From assembly GCF_030268045.1 (NCBI RefSeq), contig NZ_BSDC01000003.1:124001-188000 (forward strand): a stretch of 64,000 bases of DNA, given 5' to 3'. Shown here one piece after another: positions 43,755-55,221 of the stretch. Below the pieces are notes generated by a model. That model ran no database searches. It worked only from the letters and a program-made list of their open reading frames with translations, and was not told the DNA's origin. Both the position numbers and the translations under genes were made by a program. Numbering within the stretch: the first letter of the stretch is position 1; each line of letters begins with the position of its first letter. The DNA is from Geothrix edaphica (lineage in GTDB: Bacteria > Acidobacteriota > Holophagae > Holophagales > Holophagaceae).

Positions 43755-45365
43755 TCAACGAGATGCCAGGCAGGACGGCGCGAAGCGGGGCGGACGGCGG
43801 GCCTTGGAGGCCTGCTCGAAGGCATAGGCCAGCTTCAGCAGCGTGCCCTCCTGCCAGGGCGCGCTCACGAAGGACAGGCCCACGGGCAGGCCCGAGGCGA
43901 ACCCCGCCGGCACGGTGATGTGCGGGCAGCCCGCCACGGCGGCGGGGCTGGAGAAGCTGAGGCTGGAGCTGTCGCCGTTGAGGTGGTCGATGAGCCAGGC
44001 GGGCCCGCCCGTGGGCGCCACGATGGCCTGGGCCGCATGCTTCTCCAGCAGGCCCAGGATGTCCTTCCGGGCCTGGGCGCAGGTCTCGAGGGCCTTCCGG
44101 TAGGCGGGATCCGTGAGGGGTCCCTTGGCCTGGGCCTGGACGAGGATCTCCTGGCCGAAGAAGGGCATCTCCCGCGCCTTCTCGCGCTCGTCGAAGGCCA
44201 TCAGCGTGGCCAGATCCCTCACCGCCCCGCCCCGGCCGCCCAGGTAGGCGCTGAGACCCGCCTTGAACTCGTAGAGCAGCACCTCGAACTCGGCGTCATC
44301 GTAGGCGGCGGACTTCAGCTCCACCTCCACGAGCACGGCCCCGCGGGCCTTCAGCAGGCCGAGGGCGGGCTGGAGGACGGCATCCACGTGGGCATGGACG
44401 CCCAGGAGGTTCTTTGCCACCAGCAGGCGCGCCCCCTTCAACCCCTCATCGGCGAGGAACTGGGTGTAGTCCTTCTCCCGGCGGGCGCCGGGATCCCCGG
44501 TGGCCGCGTCCTTCGGATCGGCGCCGACCAGCGCGTTCAGCAGGAGGGCCGCGTCGCGCACGGTCCGCGCCATGGGCCCGGCCGTATCCTGCGTGGCGGA
44601 GATGGGGATGATGCCGCTGCGGCTCACCAGGCCCACGGTGGGCTTCAGGCCCACGAGGCCGTTGGCATTGCTGGGGCTCACGATGGAGCCATCGGTCTCG
44701 GTGCCCACGGCCACGGCACAGAGGCTGGCCGCCGCCGCCGCGCCCGAACCCGAGCTGGAGCCGCTGGGGCTGCGGTCCAGGGCGTAGGGGTTCCGCGTCT
44801 GCCCGCCCCGCCCACTCCAGCCGCTGCTGCTGCGGGTGGAGCGGAAGTTCGCCCACTCGCTGAGGTTCGTCTTGCCCAGGATCACGGCTCCGGCCTCGCG
44901 CAGCCGCTTGACCACGAAGGCGTCCTCCTTCGGCGGAGGTGCGTCCGCCAGGGCCAGCGAGCCGGCCGTGGTCTTCATGCGGTCCGCGGTGTCGAGGTTG
45001 TCCTTGATCAGCACGGGAATACCGTGGAGCGGCCCGCGCACGTTCCCCGCCTTCCGCTCCGCATCCAGCGCCTTGGCGATGGCCAGGGCGTCGGGGTTCA
45101 GCTCGATCACGGCGTTCAGCTTCGGCCCGGTCTTGTCCAGGGCCCGGATGCGCGCCTGGTACCGCTTCACCAGCTCCACGGCCGTCCAGCGGCCCGCCGC
45201 CATGCCGGCCTGGAGGCCATCCACCGTGGCCTCCTCCAGCACCAGGCCCTTCTGGGTGGAAGCCGCCTTCAGGTCGCCCCCCACCAGCGCCGCCGCGCCC
45301 GCAGCCAGCCCCGCGCCCAGGAAGGCACGGCGGTCGAAGGTCATGGAATCGTCTCGATGCGGCAT
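43755..45365 (-). CDS. Amidase signature family enzyme, exported
   Basis: About 536 aa. The N-terminus carries a Tat-like signal with DRRAFLGAGLAAGAAALVGG (ATG at 45365 or 45344). The amidase core has the Ser-cisSer-Lys triad: Lys in GIPVLIKDNLDT, the Gly/Ser-rich SPSGSSSGSGAAAAASLCAV, and the nucleophile region GTETDGSIVSPSNANGLVG. It likely hydrolyses amides in the periplasm; a peptide amidase-type substrate is plausible but unproven. Confidence 0.92.
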   Translation of the reverse strand: MPHRDDSMTFDRRAFLGAGLAAGAAALVGGDLKAASTQKGLVLEEATVDGLQAGMAAGRWTAVELVKRYQARIRALDKTGPKLNAVIELNPDALAIAKALDAERKAGNVRGPLHGIPVLIKDNLDTADRMKTTAGSLALADAPPPKEDAFVVKRLREAGAVILGKTNLSEWANFRSTRSSSGWSGRGGQTRNPYALDRSPSGSSSGSGAAAAASLCAVAVGTETDGSIVSPSNANGLVGLKPTVGLVSRSGIIPISATQDTAGPMARTVRDAALLLNALVGADPKDAATGDPGARREKDYTQFLADEGLKGARLLVAKNLLGVHAHVDAVLQPALGLLKARGAVLVEVELKSAAYDDAEFEVLLYEFKAGLSAYLGGRGGAVRDLATLMAFDEREKAREMPFFGQEILVQAQAKGPLTDPAYRKALETCAQARKDILGLLEKHAAQAIVAPTGGPAWLIDHLNGDSSSLSFSSPAAVAGCPHITVPAGFASGLPVGLSFVSAPWQEGTLLKLAYAFEQASKARRPPRFAPSCLASR

Positions 45366-45492
45366 GGGTCATTCCCCGGAGGTATGTGGAGGATCTTAAC
45401 CCCGGTCGGCCGCCGGTCCCCGCGGCGCGTTCGCCGATCCGCGTCCGCGCCGGGGATCAGGCCGGCCGATCCTGGGATTGTCGGAGGCTTCC

Positions 45493-45693
45493 ATGACCGC
45501 GTTCCTGCTCTGGCTCATCCTGCTGGTGGTCTGCTGGCCGCTGGCGCTCCTGGCGCTGGTCCTCTACCCGCTGATCTGGCTGCTGCTCCTGCCCTTCCGG
45601 CTCCTGGGCTTCGCCGTGGAGGGGGCCTTCGGGCTGGTGAAGGGGCTGTTCCTGCTGCCGGCCCGGCTCCTGGGTGGCAACAGGCTGGCGTAA
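45493..45693 (+). CDS. Small membrane protein
   Basis: 66 aa from the ATG at 45493 (CGGAGG 5 nt upstream; a TTG at 45478 is unlikely). Two closely spaced hydrophobic helices rich in Leu (FLLWLILLVVCWPLALLALV and IWLLLLPFRLLGFAV). No family. GC and codon use fit the chromosome. Confidence 0.7.
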   Translation: MTAFLLWLILLVVCWPLALLALVLYPLIWLLLLPFRLLGFAVEGAFGLVKGLFLLPARLLGGNRLA

Positions 45694-45765
45694 GGGCCGA
45701 CGGGAGCGGATATTGGGCTACGAACGCGGCCCACCGGGGCGCGGCCACGCGAACGGGAGGGACCC

Positions 45766-45954
45766 ATGGAACTCTACCTGGACCCCAAGGAAACCGAACT
45801 CCTCATACGGCTCCTGGATCGCAGCCTCGAAGAGATCCAGCGGGAGATCAACCACACCGACCACGCCGCCTTCAAGGCCGGCCTGAAGGTGGACCAGACT
45901 CTGATGCACGGCATCCTGGCCAAGCTGAAGGCCCCGGCAGCCATGGGGATCTGA
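45766..45954 (+). CDS. Small hypothetical protein, helical
   Basis: 62 aa, acidic and helical (ETELLIRLLDRSLEEIQREI), with no signal or membrane span. GGGAGGG precedes the ATG. It resembles small conserved proteins of Acidobacteriota with no assigned function. It ends 16 nt before the convergent coiled-coil gene. Confidence 0.7.
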   Translation: MELYLDPKETELLIRLLDRSLEEIQREINHTDHAAFKAGLKVDQTLMHGILAKLKAPAAMGI

Positions 45955-45969
45955 GTCTTCGGACGAGCG

Positions 45970-46518
45970 TTACTTGGGTACGTTTTCAGGCTCTGGTTTC
46001 GGGGCCGGTTCGGGCTTGGGGACAGGCTCGGCCTTGGCTTTCGGTGCCGGTTCGACCTTGGCTTTGGGTGTCGGCTCGGCCTTCGGGGCGGGTTCAGTCT
46101 TGGCTGCGGGTGCGGCTTCGGGCTTGGTGGCGGGCTTGGCCGGCTTCGCCTTGGCCCCCTTGAGGCTGGCCACCCGCTGCTGGGCCTCCCGGGCCTTCAC
46201 GCGGGCCTCGGAGGCCTTTTCGGCGGCCGCCTTCGCTTCGGCCTCTGCGGCCTTGGCCCGGGCCTCCGAAGCCCGGATCTGAAGGTCCGCCGCGCGGGTC
46301 TCCGCCTCCTTGGCCTTGGCCGCAGCCGCCTTGGACTGCGCTTCCGCCTTGGCAGCGCCGCTCTTCAGGCGCTCTGCCGAAGCCTTGGCGCGCTTGGCTT
46401 CCGCCTCCAGACGGGCGGCCTCGGCCCCCGCGGCCGAGGGCCGTGCCTTCACGGCTTTCGGCGGCACGCCGGTGGCGATGAGCGATGAGGCCAGGAGCAG
46501 CAGGATGGGCAGGCGCAT
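45970..46518 (-). CDS. Secreted coiled-coil protein with Pro/Lys/Glu-rich tail
   Basis: 182 aa. Signal peptide MRLPILLLLASSLIATG, then about 100 aa of Ala/Lys/Glu/Arg heptads (AARLEAEAKRAKASAERLKS) predicted as coiled coil, then a PAPKAEPTPK-type tail. It is the third protein of this kind between 42.7 and 46.5 kb. Confidence 0.75.
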   Translation of the reverse strand: MRLPILLLLASSLIATGVPPKAVKARPSAAGAEAARLEAEAKRAKASAERLKSGAAKAEAQSKAAAAKAKEAETRAADLQIRASEARAKAAEAEAKAAAEKASEARVKAREAQQRVASLKGAKAKPAKPATKPEAAPAAKTEPAPKAEPTPKAKVEPAPKAKAEPVPKPEPAPKPEPENVPK

Positions 46519-46566
46519 GGAACCCTCGGGGGAAGGTCCTCAGAATTTCCGGGCAAATCCCGCCTG

Positions 46567-48879
<2,313 letters not shown>

Positions 48880-49007
48880 GGAGGCTCCGGAAGCCTTGAT
48901 TCTAGCGGTTCCGGGGGCTCCAGACGAGGCTTGACATCCGTACCCGGAATGTCCGCTTCCCTCGGGAATCCCTTTCCGTACACTGGAAAGTCACGCCTTC
49001 GGAGCCC

Positions 49008-50663
49008 ATGACCCCTCCCCGCACCCTGCTCACCTACAGCGCCCCCCGCAGCGGCTTCGGGGACGAGTGGATGACCTTCCTGCCCATCGGGCTGGGCTAC
49101 CTGCAGGCCATGCTCAAGGCCCGGGAGCTGCCCTGCCGGGTGGCGAACCTGAGCGGCAAGGGTCGGAAAGAGGCCCTGGCCTACTTCAAAGCCCAGAACC
49201 CGCAGGTGGTGGGCGTGTCCATGTTCACCTTCAACCGGAAGCGCTCCTACGAGCTGCTGGCCTGGGCCCGGGAGGCCTGCCCCGGCGCCGTCCTGCTGGC
49301 CGGGGGCCCGCACCCCACGCACCTGGCCGAGGAAGTCTTCGAGGACTGCCCGGCCCTGGATGCCATCGTGCAGGGCGAGGGTGAGGCCGTCCTGCTGGGC
49401 ATCGCGGAGCGCCTCCAGACCGCTCCCGGTTCGGATCTTTGGAAGCGCACGCCGGGCCTCATCCTCCGCGACGGCCGCACCCTGCCCCAAGCACCGCTGG
49501 AGGATCTGGACGCCATCGGCATCCCCGCCGAGCACCTGGAGGCGGACTTCCTGAACGACGTGGGCCAGCTGGCCTACCTCAGCACCAGCCGCGGCTGCCC
49601 CGCCACCTGCAACTTCTGCAACACGCCGGAGTTCTGGGGCACGTCCATCCGCTTCCGCAGCGCGCCCTCCGTGCTGCGCGAGATGCGACTGCTGCGCGAG
49701 CAGCACGGCCTCACCTACTTCAGCTTCCGGGACGACACCTTCACCGCCAACCGCGACCGGGTGCTGACGCTGATGAAGGGCATCCAGGAGAGCTGCCTCC
49801 ATCCCCTGTGGAACTGCCAGAGCCGCGTGAACCTCGTGGACGAGGACCGCCTGGTGGCCATGAAGCGCGCCGGCTGCGAGTTCATGCAGTTCGGCGTGGA
49901 GCACGGCAGCGAGCGCGTGCTGCAGCTGCTGGACAAGGGCACCAACCTGCGACATGCGCGAAGGGCGCTGGGCCTGGTGCGCAAGGTCGGCATGAACCTG
50001 GGCATCTACCTCATCACGGGCATCCCCGGCGAGACCTGGGCCGACGTGGAGGAGACCGCCGCCTTCATCCGCGACACGCGGCCCCAGGACTGCCAGATCA
50101 GCCCCCTGGCCCTCTACCCCGGCACCCGCATGTTCGACCAGTACCGCGCCGAGGGCCGCATCCAGAAGGACTTCTACCGGGCCAGCGGCGACGCCGAGAT
50201 CTTCGCGCGGGTGGACGCCCACACGGAAAAGGCCCTGCGCCACATCGACCACGTCGCCCAGCAGGCCCGCGCGAAGTCGCGGTTCACGCCCGCCGAGTTC
50301 GCCGAGCAGAAGGCCTGGCTGGGCTTCTGCGCCGTCACCAACCTGCTCTGCGGCGAGGCCGCCGAGGAGGAGGGCCGCTTCACCGAGGCCGAGGCGGAGT
50401 ACGCCGAGATCATCGCGAAGGAACCCGCCAACCCCTGGGGCTTCATGAAGCGGGCCCTGCTGCGGGAGAAGCTCGGCCGGGTCGATCAGGCCCGCGCCGA
50501 CCTCGCCGAGGTGCTGGCCCTCGCCCCCGGCAACCCCGAGGCCACGGAGCTGGCCGCCCTCTGGGGCCTGAAGCAGCACAAGACGCGGGCGAAGAAGCCC
50601 GCCCACGGCCCCACGGCCGAGATGAAGGGCGCCGAGGCCTACCTCAGCCGGCCAAAGATGTAG
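49008..50663 (+). CDS. B12-binding-domain radical SAM protein with TPR tail
   Basis: 551 aa. An N-terminal B12-binding-like fold (about 1-140; VVGVSMFTFN, GGPHPTHLAEE) precedes the radical SAM core with the cluster motif CPATCNFC (CxxxCxxC) at about residues 199-206. A C-terminal helical part (about 445-530) has TPR character. These enzymes do methyl transfer or rearrangement chemistry; the substrate cannot be told. A TACACT -10-like box lies at 48979-48984. Confidence 0.9.
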   Translation: MTPPRTLLTYSAPRSGFGDEWMTFLPIGLGYLQAMLKARELPCRVANLSGKGRKEALAYFKAQNPQVVGVSMFTFNRKRSYELLAWAREACPGAVLLAGGPHPTHLAEEVFEDCPALDAIVQGEGEAVLLGIAERLQTAPGSDLWKRTPGLILRDGRTLPQAPLEDLDAIGIPAEHLEADFLNDVGQLAYLSTSRGCPATCNFCNTPEFWGTSIRFRSAPSVLREMRLLREQHGLTYFSFRDDTFTANRDRVLTLMKGIQESCLHPLWNCQSRVNLVDEDRLVAMKRAGCEFMQFGVEHGSERVLQLLDKGTNLRHARRALGLVRKVGMNLGIYLITGIPGETWADVEETAAFIRDTRPQDCQISPLALYPGTRMFDQYRAEGRIQKDFYRASGDAEIFARVDAHTEKALRHIDHVAQQARAKSRFTPAEFAEQKAWLGFCAVTNLLCGEAAEEEGRFTEAEAEYAEIIAKEPANPWGFMKRALLREKLGRVDQARADLAEVLALAPGNPEATELAALWGLKQHKTRAKKPAHGPTAEMKGAEAYLSRPKM

Positions 50664-50686
50664 TGGGAAGCCTCCCCAAGAGCTAA

Positions 50687-50713
50687 ACGGAGTCCGGCTG
50701 AGCCGGACTCCGT
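50687..50713. terminator. Hairpin after the radical SAM gene
   Basis: ACGGAGTCCGGCT / AGCCGGACTCCGT is a perfect 13-bp inverted repeat with a one-base centre, 23 nt after the stop. No T tract follows. Confidence 0.55.
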
Positions 50714-50720
50714 GCGGGGG

Positions 50721-50768
50721 TCCGGGGGTTCCCCTTGCAACGCATGCGTTGCGAGGGGAACCCCCGGA
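50721..50768. repeat. 48-bp near-perfect palindrome
   Basis: Arms of 24 nt (TCCGGGGGTTCCCCTTGCAA then CGCA, and its complement) with one mismatch (A against G). It lies directly beside the preceding hairpin, between convergent genes. It could be a terminator or a dispersed repeat. Confidence 0.7.
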
Positions 50769-50773
50769 GAGTA

Positions 50774-51316
50774 TCAATCATCGTGCTTCAGGTTCGGGCT
50801 GCGCTCGAGGACGATGAGCACCAGCCGCTCCAGCTGGTCCACCATGAGGAAGCGGAGGGTCGGATCCTTGGGGCCCGTGTGGCCCGGTTCGCCGCCGCCC
50901 CGCAGGACGAAGAAGGGGCCCGAGTGTTCGAGGCGCGAGATCCGCTTCCAGAGCAGGCGTCCGGCGCCCAGCTTGCGGGCCAGGGGCGCCGGCAGGGCGT
51001 TGTGCTCCACGGCCAGGCCCAGTTCATCCACCAGCACCTGGGAGCCCTCCACCAGCAGCAGGCCGAAGAGCGTGCCCAGGAGGAGCAGGCTCCCGGCCAC
51101 CACGGCGCCGATGGCGGCGATCACCGCGACCCAGAAGGACCAGGTGGGTTCGCTGGCGGCCTCGGCCACCTTCAGGGAGGCGCGCAGGACGGGCAGGTGC
51201 TCCAGGATCTGTGCCAGGGCCCGGACCCCCACCAGCCAGGATCCGGCAAAGAGCAGGACGGCCATGGCCCGCTGGGCGAAGGAGGGGCGGAAGACCAGGG
51301 GCGAGCCAACGGACAT
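50774..51316 (-). CDS. Membrane protein of unknown function
   Basis: 180 aa from the ATG at 51316. Two membrane helices (AMAVLLFAGSWLVGVRALA and FWVAVIAAIGAVVAGSLLLLGTLF) are followed by a soluble domain that resembles a PH/bPH-like fold (VEGSQVLVDELGLAVEHNALPAPL). The start shares one base with the pyrF stop (TGATG), so translation is coupled to pyrF. No family assigned. Confidence 0.75.
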   Translation of the reverse strand: MSVGSPLVFRPSFAQRAMAVLLFAGSWLVGVRALAQILEHLPVLRASLKVAEAASEPTWSFWVAVIAAIGAVVAGSLLLLGTLFGLLLVEGSQVLVDELGLAVEHNALPAPLARKLGAGRLLWKRISRLEHSGPFFVLRGGGEPGHTGPKDPTLRFLMVDQLERLVLIVLERSPNLKHDD

Positions 51317-52041
51317 CAGGCTTCCATTTCCGCGACGATGGCTTCCGCGGCAGCGGCGGGATCCGCCGCGTGGGTGATGGGCCGTCCCACCACCAGCCAG
51401 GTGGAGCCCTGCTTCAGGGCCTGGGCGGGCGTCATCACCCGGGCCTGATCCTGGGTGGCGGCGCCGGCAGGGCGGATGCCCGGGGTGAGGCGGTGGAAGG
51501 CCCCGCCACAGGCCTCGCGGATGCTGGCGGCCTCCCAGGCCGAGCACACCACGCCATCGCAGCCCGCCTGGTGGGCCAGCTTCGCGTAGGCCAGGGCCAG
51601 ATCCTCGGCGCGCCCCGCATGGCCCAGGGCCGCCAGGGCCTCCCGGTCCAGGCTGGTGAGCACGGTCACGGCCAGCAGCTCGGTCCGGCCGCCGGCGGCC
51701 CGGTGGGCGCGCACGGCCTCCACGGCCGCCTCCAGCATGGCGGGGCCGCCCTGAACATGGACATTGATGAGGCGCGGATCCAGCTTCAGCAGCGATTCCA
51801 GGGCCCGGCGCACGGTGGTGGGGATGTCGTGGAGCTTCAGATCCAGGAAGACCGGCGCCTGCTGCTGGAGCTCCCGGACGAACGCGGGCCCCTCGGCGCA
51901 GAACAACTCCAAGCCCACCTTCAACATGCCCACCCGGCCCGCCAGGCGCCCGGCCATGGCCAGGGCCTCCTGGGCCGTGGGCAGGTCCAGGGCCACGACA
52001 AGGCGCTCCCGGGGCGTGAGGGTTGCTGGAGCTGGGTTCAA
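51316..52041 (-). CDS. pyrF: Orotidine-5'-phosphate decarboxylase
   Basis: 241 aa from the TTG at 52041, preceded by GGGAG 8 nt upstream (alternative ATG at 52071). It reads LVVALDLPTAQEALAM, the catalytic DLKLHDIPTT, LINVHVQGGPAMLEAA and the phosphate-binding GIRPAG with VVGRPI. It decarboxylates OMP to UMP at the end of pyrimidine synthesis. Followed by, and overlapping by one base, the membrane-protein gene. Confidence 0.93.
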   Translation of the reverse strand: MNPAPATLTPRERLVVALDLPTAQEALAMAGRLAGRVGMLKVGLELFCAEGPAFVRELQQQAPVFLDLKLHDIPTTVRRALESLLKLDPRLINVHVQGGPAMLEAAVEAVRAHRAAGGRTELLAVTVLTSLDREALAALGHAGRAEDLALAYAKLAHQAGCDGVVCSAWEAASIREACGGAFHRLTPGIRPAGAATQDQARVMTPAQALKQGSTWLVVGRPITHAADPAAAAEAIVAEMEA

Positions 52042-52091
52042 GGACGACTCCCGTATGATGCGGAGAATCATTCTGCCACCAAGGGAGTCTC

Positions 52092-53054
52092 GTGCCGCCA
52101 CTGACCGCCCCGCCGCCCACACCGCCCGCCGAGATCCGTCCCGCCCCGCCCATGGCCGCCGAGCTGCAGGACCGGCTGCTGGAAGCCTACGACTGGGGCC
52201 GGGCCCTGCCGGACGCGCCGAAGGGCCCGGGGGCCACCGCCCACCGGTGGCTCCAGGCAGCGGCCACCTTCGATCCCCGGCAGGGCCCGCCGTCCAATCC
52301 CTTTCCGCCCGGAGCCGCCCATCGGGAGGCGGAGACCCTGCGGGCCCTGCTGAAGGCCCCCCGGGTGCGCCCGGCCGCCCGCCTCGCGGCGCTGCCCCTC
52401 CGCCAGACGGGCACGGCCCTGGCCTTGTGGCGGTGGGGCCAGACCCAGGTCCGTGACGGCCACTTCACCCCCGCGGTCCGGCGGGCCTGGGAGGACCGCC
52501 TGCTGACGGGCGGTCCCGGCCTCACCCGCGGCTACGCCCTCCGCCACGCCCTCTGCTGGGCCCTGGCCGAGCAGGACGAGGCGCGGTTCGCCGCGCTCAA
52601 GGGCCGGGCGGACGAGGCGGCCGAACCTGTCGTGGCCCGGTTCCAGCGGCTCTTCGGCCTGCTGGGCGGGCCTTCGCCGGTCCTGCGCCTCTGGACGCTG
52701 CCGGGCCTGGACTACCGCGACCTGCGGCTGGATCAGCTGGGCGCGGCCCGGGTCTGGATCCTGCCCGCGGAGGAGGGCCCCCTGCCGGACCTCCCGGCCG
52801 ATGTGGCCTGGATCATCCCCAGCCTCGACGCGGGCCTGGATGACCGCAGCGCCAGCATCCCGGGGAGCCTGCAGGCCGAGGCGAAGGCCCTGGAGAGCCG
52901 CTTCCGGGAGGCCGGGCGGACCGCCCACTTCGTCCCGAGCCGCGCCGCGTTCCAGGACCTGGGCCTGGCCTGGTTCCCCGTCCTTGTCGACCTGGATGCG
53001 CAGGGTCGCATCAAGGCCCTGCGCATGGGGGATGCGGCCCCGCTGAAGCCCTAG
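52092..53054 (+). CDS. Hypothetical protein, soluble
   Basis: 320 aa from a GTG with AAGGGAG about 6 nt upstream. A Pro-rich N-terminus (MPPLTAPPPTPPAEIRPAPP) is followed by a helical middle with repeated-looking helices (RLAALPLRQTGTALALWRW). The C-terminal about 100 aa (GAARVWILPAEEG to VLVDLDAQGRI) resembles a thioredoxin-like alpha/beta domain without a CxxC. No family is recognised. A good -10 (TATGAT) lies at 52054-52059. It overlaps the convergent M1 peptidase by 4 nt. Confidence 0.65.
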   Translation: MPPLTAPPPTPPAEIRPAPPMAAELQDRLLEAYDWGRALPDAPKGPGATAHRWLQAAATFDPRQGPPSNPFPPGAAHREAETLRALLKAPRVRPAARLAALPLRQTGTALALWRWGQTQVRDGHFTPAVRRAWEDRLLTGGPGLTRGYALRHALCWALAEQDEARFAALKGRADEAAEPVVARFQRLFGLLGGPSPVLRLWTLPGLDYRDLRLDQLGAARVWILPAEEGPLPDLPADVAWIIPSLDAGLDDRSASIPGSLQAEAKALESRFREAGRTAHFVPSRAAFQDLGLAWFPVLVDLDAQGRIKALRMGDAAPLKP

Positions 53055-54997
53055 CCGATCCCGCAGCCCTGCAGCCAGCCGGCCACGGCGCCCCAGACCA
53101 CCTGGGACCAGTAGTAGAAGCCGCGCTTCACGGGCTTCGGCGTGTAGCTGGCATGGAGCCGGTCCTTGAGCATGGGGTAGTTGCCGTCGGGATCCAGCAC
53201 CGCCGCGGCGACGGGGGAATCGAACTCGTAGGTGACCCAGCGGTCCTGCCCATCCCAGACGAGGCGCTGCTCCTCCCGGTTCTCCAGGCGCACCCAGAGC
53301 GTGATGGGCACCTTCAGGCCGCCCTTCCGCTCCAGGGTGATGGAGCCCACCCGGCCCGGCGCTGCGGGCTGCGGCGCCGCGAAGACCGGCGCCTTCTCCG
53401 AGAAGAGCCAGCCGCCCTGGGTGACCTCCCGGGTCTTCACGCCCCGGATGGCGTAGTCGAGGACTTCCGTCCCCTCCACGAAGTCCCGCCAGAAGGCTGA
53501 CAGATCGTGCCCCGACACCCGTTCGGCAATACGCCTGAAATCGTTCCGGGTCGGGTGGTGGAAGGCCATCTCCTGCGCGTAGGCCCGCACCACCTGCTCC
53601 ATCACGGGCCGGCCCAGCATGGCCTCGAGCTGGTTCAGGACCAGGGTGGCCTTCCCGTAGTTTGTCGCGAAGTAGCTCTGCATGTTCAGGGTCCTGAACC
53701 CGAAGCGCGTGAGGGGATCGGCGGAGGGCAGGGACCAGTAGCCCGCCCACTCCGGGAAGTCCGTAGGCACCTGGAAGCGCCGCCCGCCCAGCAGGCTGTG
53801 GTAGCTGCGCTCCATGGCCTTGTGGGTGAACCAGCTGTTGAAGCCCTCGTCCAGCCACGGTTCCTCGAACTCGTTGCTGGCCAGCATCCCGTAGAAGAAC
53901 TGGTGGCCGTACTCATGGGTGGCCACCACCTCGGGCTCGAAGCGCTGCTGCAGGGGATCGAAGGTGACGGAACTGGCGGTGATCAGCGTCGGATATTCCA
54001 TGCCGTCGGCCCCCTCGGCCTCCTTCGGCGTATCGATGACCGTGAGCGTGGGGTAGGGATACCGGAAGTACCACTCCTCGCTCCAGCGCAGGGCGTTCTC
54101 CACCGCCCGGCGCTGGCGCTGGAAGTTCCCCCGGTTGCGGTCGTTGATGTAGTAGAAGACCTGCACGCCGCGGTACTCGATCATGGCGGGATTGCGCCAG
54201 CTCTCCCGGGGCATCACGGCCCAGGCGAAGTCGTGGACGTCCTCCGCGTGCAGGCGCCAGATCACGTTCAGCGGGCGCTTGGGATCCTGTTCCACCTCGG
54301 TGATGAAGTTGGTCTGCGTCCCCGTGTGGGCCAGGCCCAGGGCGTTCGGCAGGGACAGGGACACGTCGTAGACGCCGAAATCCGCGAAATACTCCGTGTT
54401 CGCGTGGTAGGCGTGGCAGTTCCAGCGATCGCCCTGGTAGACCCCCACCTTGGGGAACCACTGGCCCGACAGGAGGAAGTCATCCGCCCACCCGCTGCGG
54501 GCGAAAACTTTCGGGTAGCGGTTCTCCCAGGCGATCTCCACCTGGATGGTCTCGCCCGGCGCCACCGGCCGCGGCAGCTTCAGCCAGTGAACGGTCTCAT
54601 CCTCGCCCGTGTGGCCCTGCAGGTCCCGGCCCTCCATGCGGGCGCTGACCAGCCGGCAGTAGCCCCAGGAGGCGGCCTCCGAAGGCCGGTCCTGGTGGTC
54701 GCTCCGCAGGCGCCCGCCGCTCTCCTTCACGAAGAGGCTCTGGGGGCCCTTGAAGGCATTGAGGTAGAGGTGCAGGGGCAGCTCCTGCGTGGGCGCCGTG
54801 CCCGTGTTCCGCCAGGACAGAGTCTCGGTCGCTTCCAGCGTCTTGTGCTCGAAGTCCAGCACCGCATCGATCCGGTAGTTGGCGATCCGTGGCGACTTCG
54901 GCTTCTCGAACCACTTCTCCGGCGTCCAGGTCCGCGGCGCCGCGCCCAGTCCCATGGCCGCGAACACCACCAGCGCAGCCACCATGCGGCGTCCCAT
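53051..54997 (-). CDS. M1 family metallopeptidase, exported
   Basis: 648 aa with signal peptide MGRRMVAALVVFAAMGLGAA. The N-terminal beta domain (about 35-230) precedes the catalytic domain: GADGMEYPTLIT as the GxMEN equivalent, HEYGHQFFYG (HExxH) and WLDEGFNSWF for the third ligand. This is the M1 branch found mainly in Bacteroidetes and Acidobacteriota. It probably acts on peptides outside the inner membrane, and with the M13, C69 and cytoplasmic M1 enzymes adds to a peptide-degrading repertoire. Confidence 0.94.
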   Translation of the reverse strand: MGRRMVAALVVFAAMGLGAAPRTWTPEKWFEKPKSPRIANYRIDAVLDFEHKTLEATETLSWRNTGTAPTQELPLHLYLNAFKGPQSLFVKESGGRLRSDHQDRPSEAASWGYCRLVSARMEGRDLQGHTGEDETVHWLKLPRPVAPGETIQVEIAWENRYPKVFARSGWADDFLLSGQWFPKVGVYQGDRWNCHAYHANTEYFADFGVYDVSLSLPNALGLAHTGTQTNFITEVEQDPKRPLNVIWRLHAEDVHDFAWAVMPRESWRNPAMIEYRGVQVFYYINDRNRGNFQRQRRAVENALRWSEEWYFRYPYPTLTVIDTPKEAEGADGMEYPTLITASSVTFDPLQQRFEPEVVATHEYGHQFFYGMLASNEFEEPWLDEGFNSWFTHKAMERSYHSLLGGRRFQVPTDFPEWAGYWSLPSADPLTRFGFRTLNMQSYFATNYGKATLVLNQLEAMLGRPVMEQVVRAYAQEMAFHHPTRNDFRRIAERVSGHDLSAFWRDFVEGTEVLDYAIRGVKTREVTQGGWLFSEKAPVFAAPQPAAPGRVGSITLERKGGLKVPITLWVRLENREEQRLVWDGQDRWVTYEFDSPVAAAVLDPDGNYPMLKDRLHASYTPKPVKRGFYYWSQVVWGAVAGWLQGCGIG

Positions 54998-55051
54998 CAG
55001 ATCCTCCCAGAGCGTCCGTCGAGTCTACCAACACTCGTCCAGCCTGCGTCC

Positions 55052-55079
55052 TTGCTACTCCCCAGAACCCTGCTACACT
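55052..55079 (+). promoter_or_regulatory. Probable promoter of the initiator tRNA gene
   Basis: TTGCTA (55052-55057) and TACACT (55074-55079) are 16 bp apart and place transcription start near base 55086-55090, close to the tRNA 5' end. Confidence 0.55.
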
Positions 55080-55089
55080 CAAGTTCTAC

Positions 55090-55166
<77 letters not shown>

Positions 55167-55177
55167 TCGAAACGATG

Positions 55178-55203
55178 ACCGGAGCCAAGTGCTCCGGTTT
55201 TCG
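55178..55203 (+). terminator. Intrinsic terminator of the tRNA gene
   Basis: ACCGGAGC / GCTCCGGT stem with CAAGT loop, followed by TTTTC. Confidence 0.85.
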
Positions 55204-55221
55204 CGTACGTCCCTAACGGAC

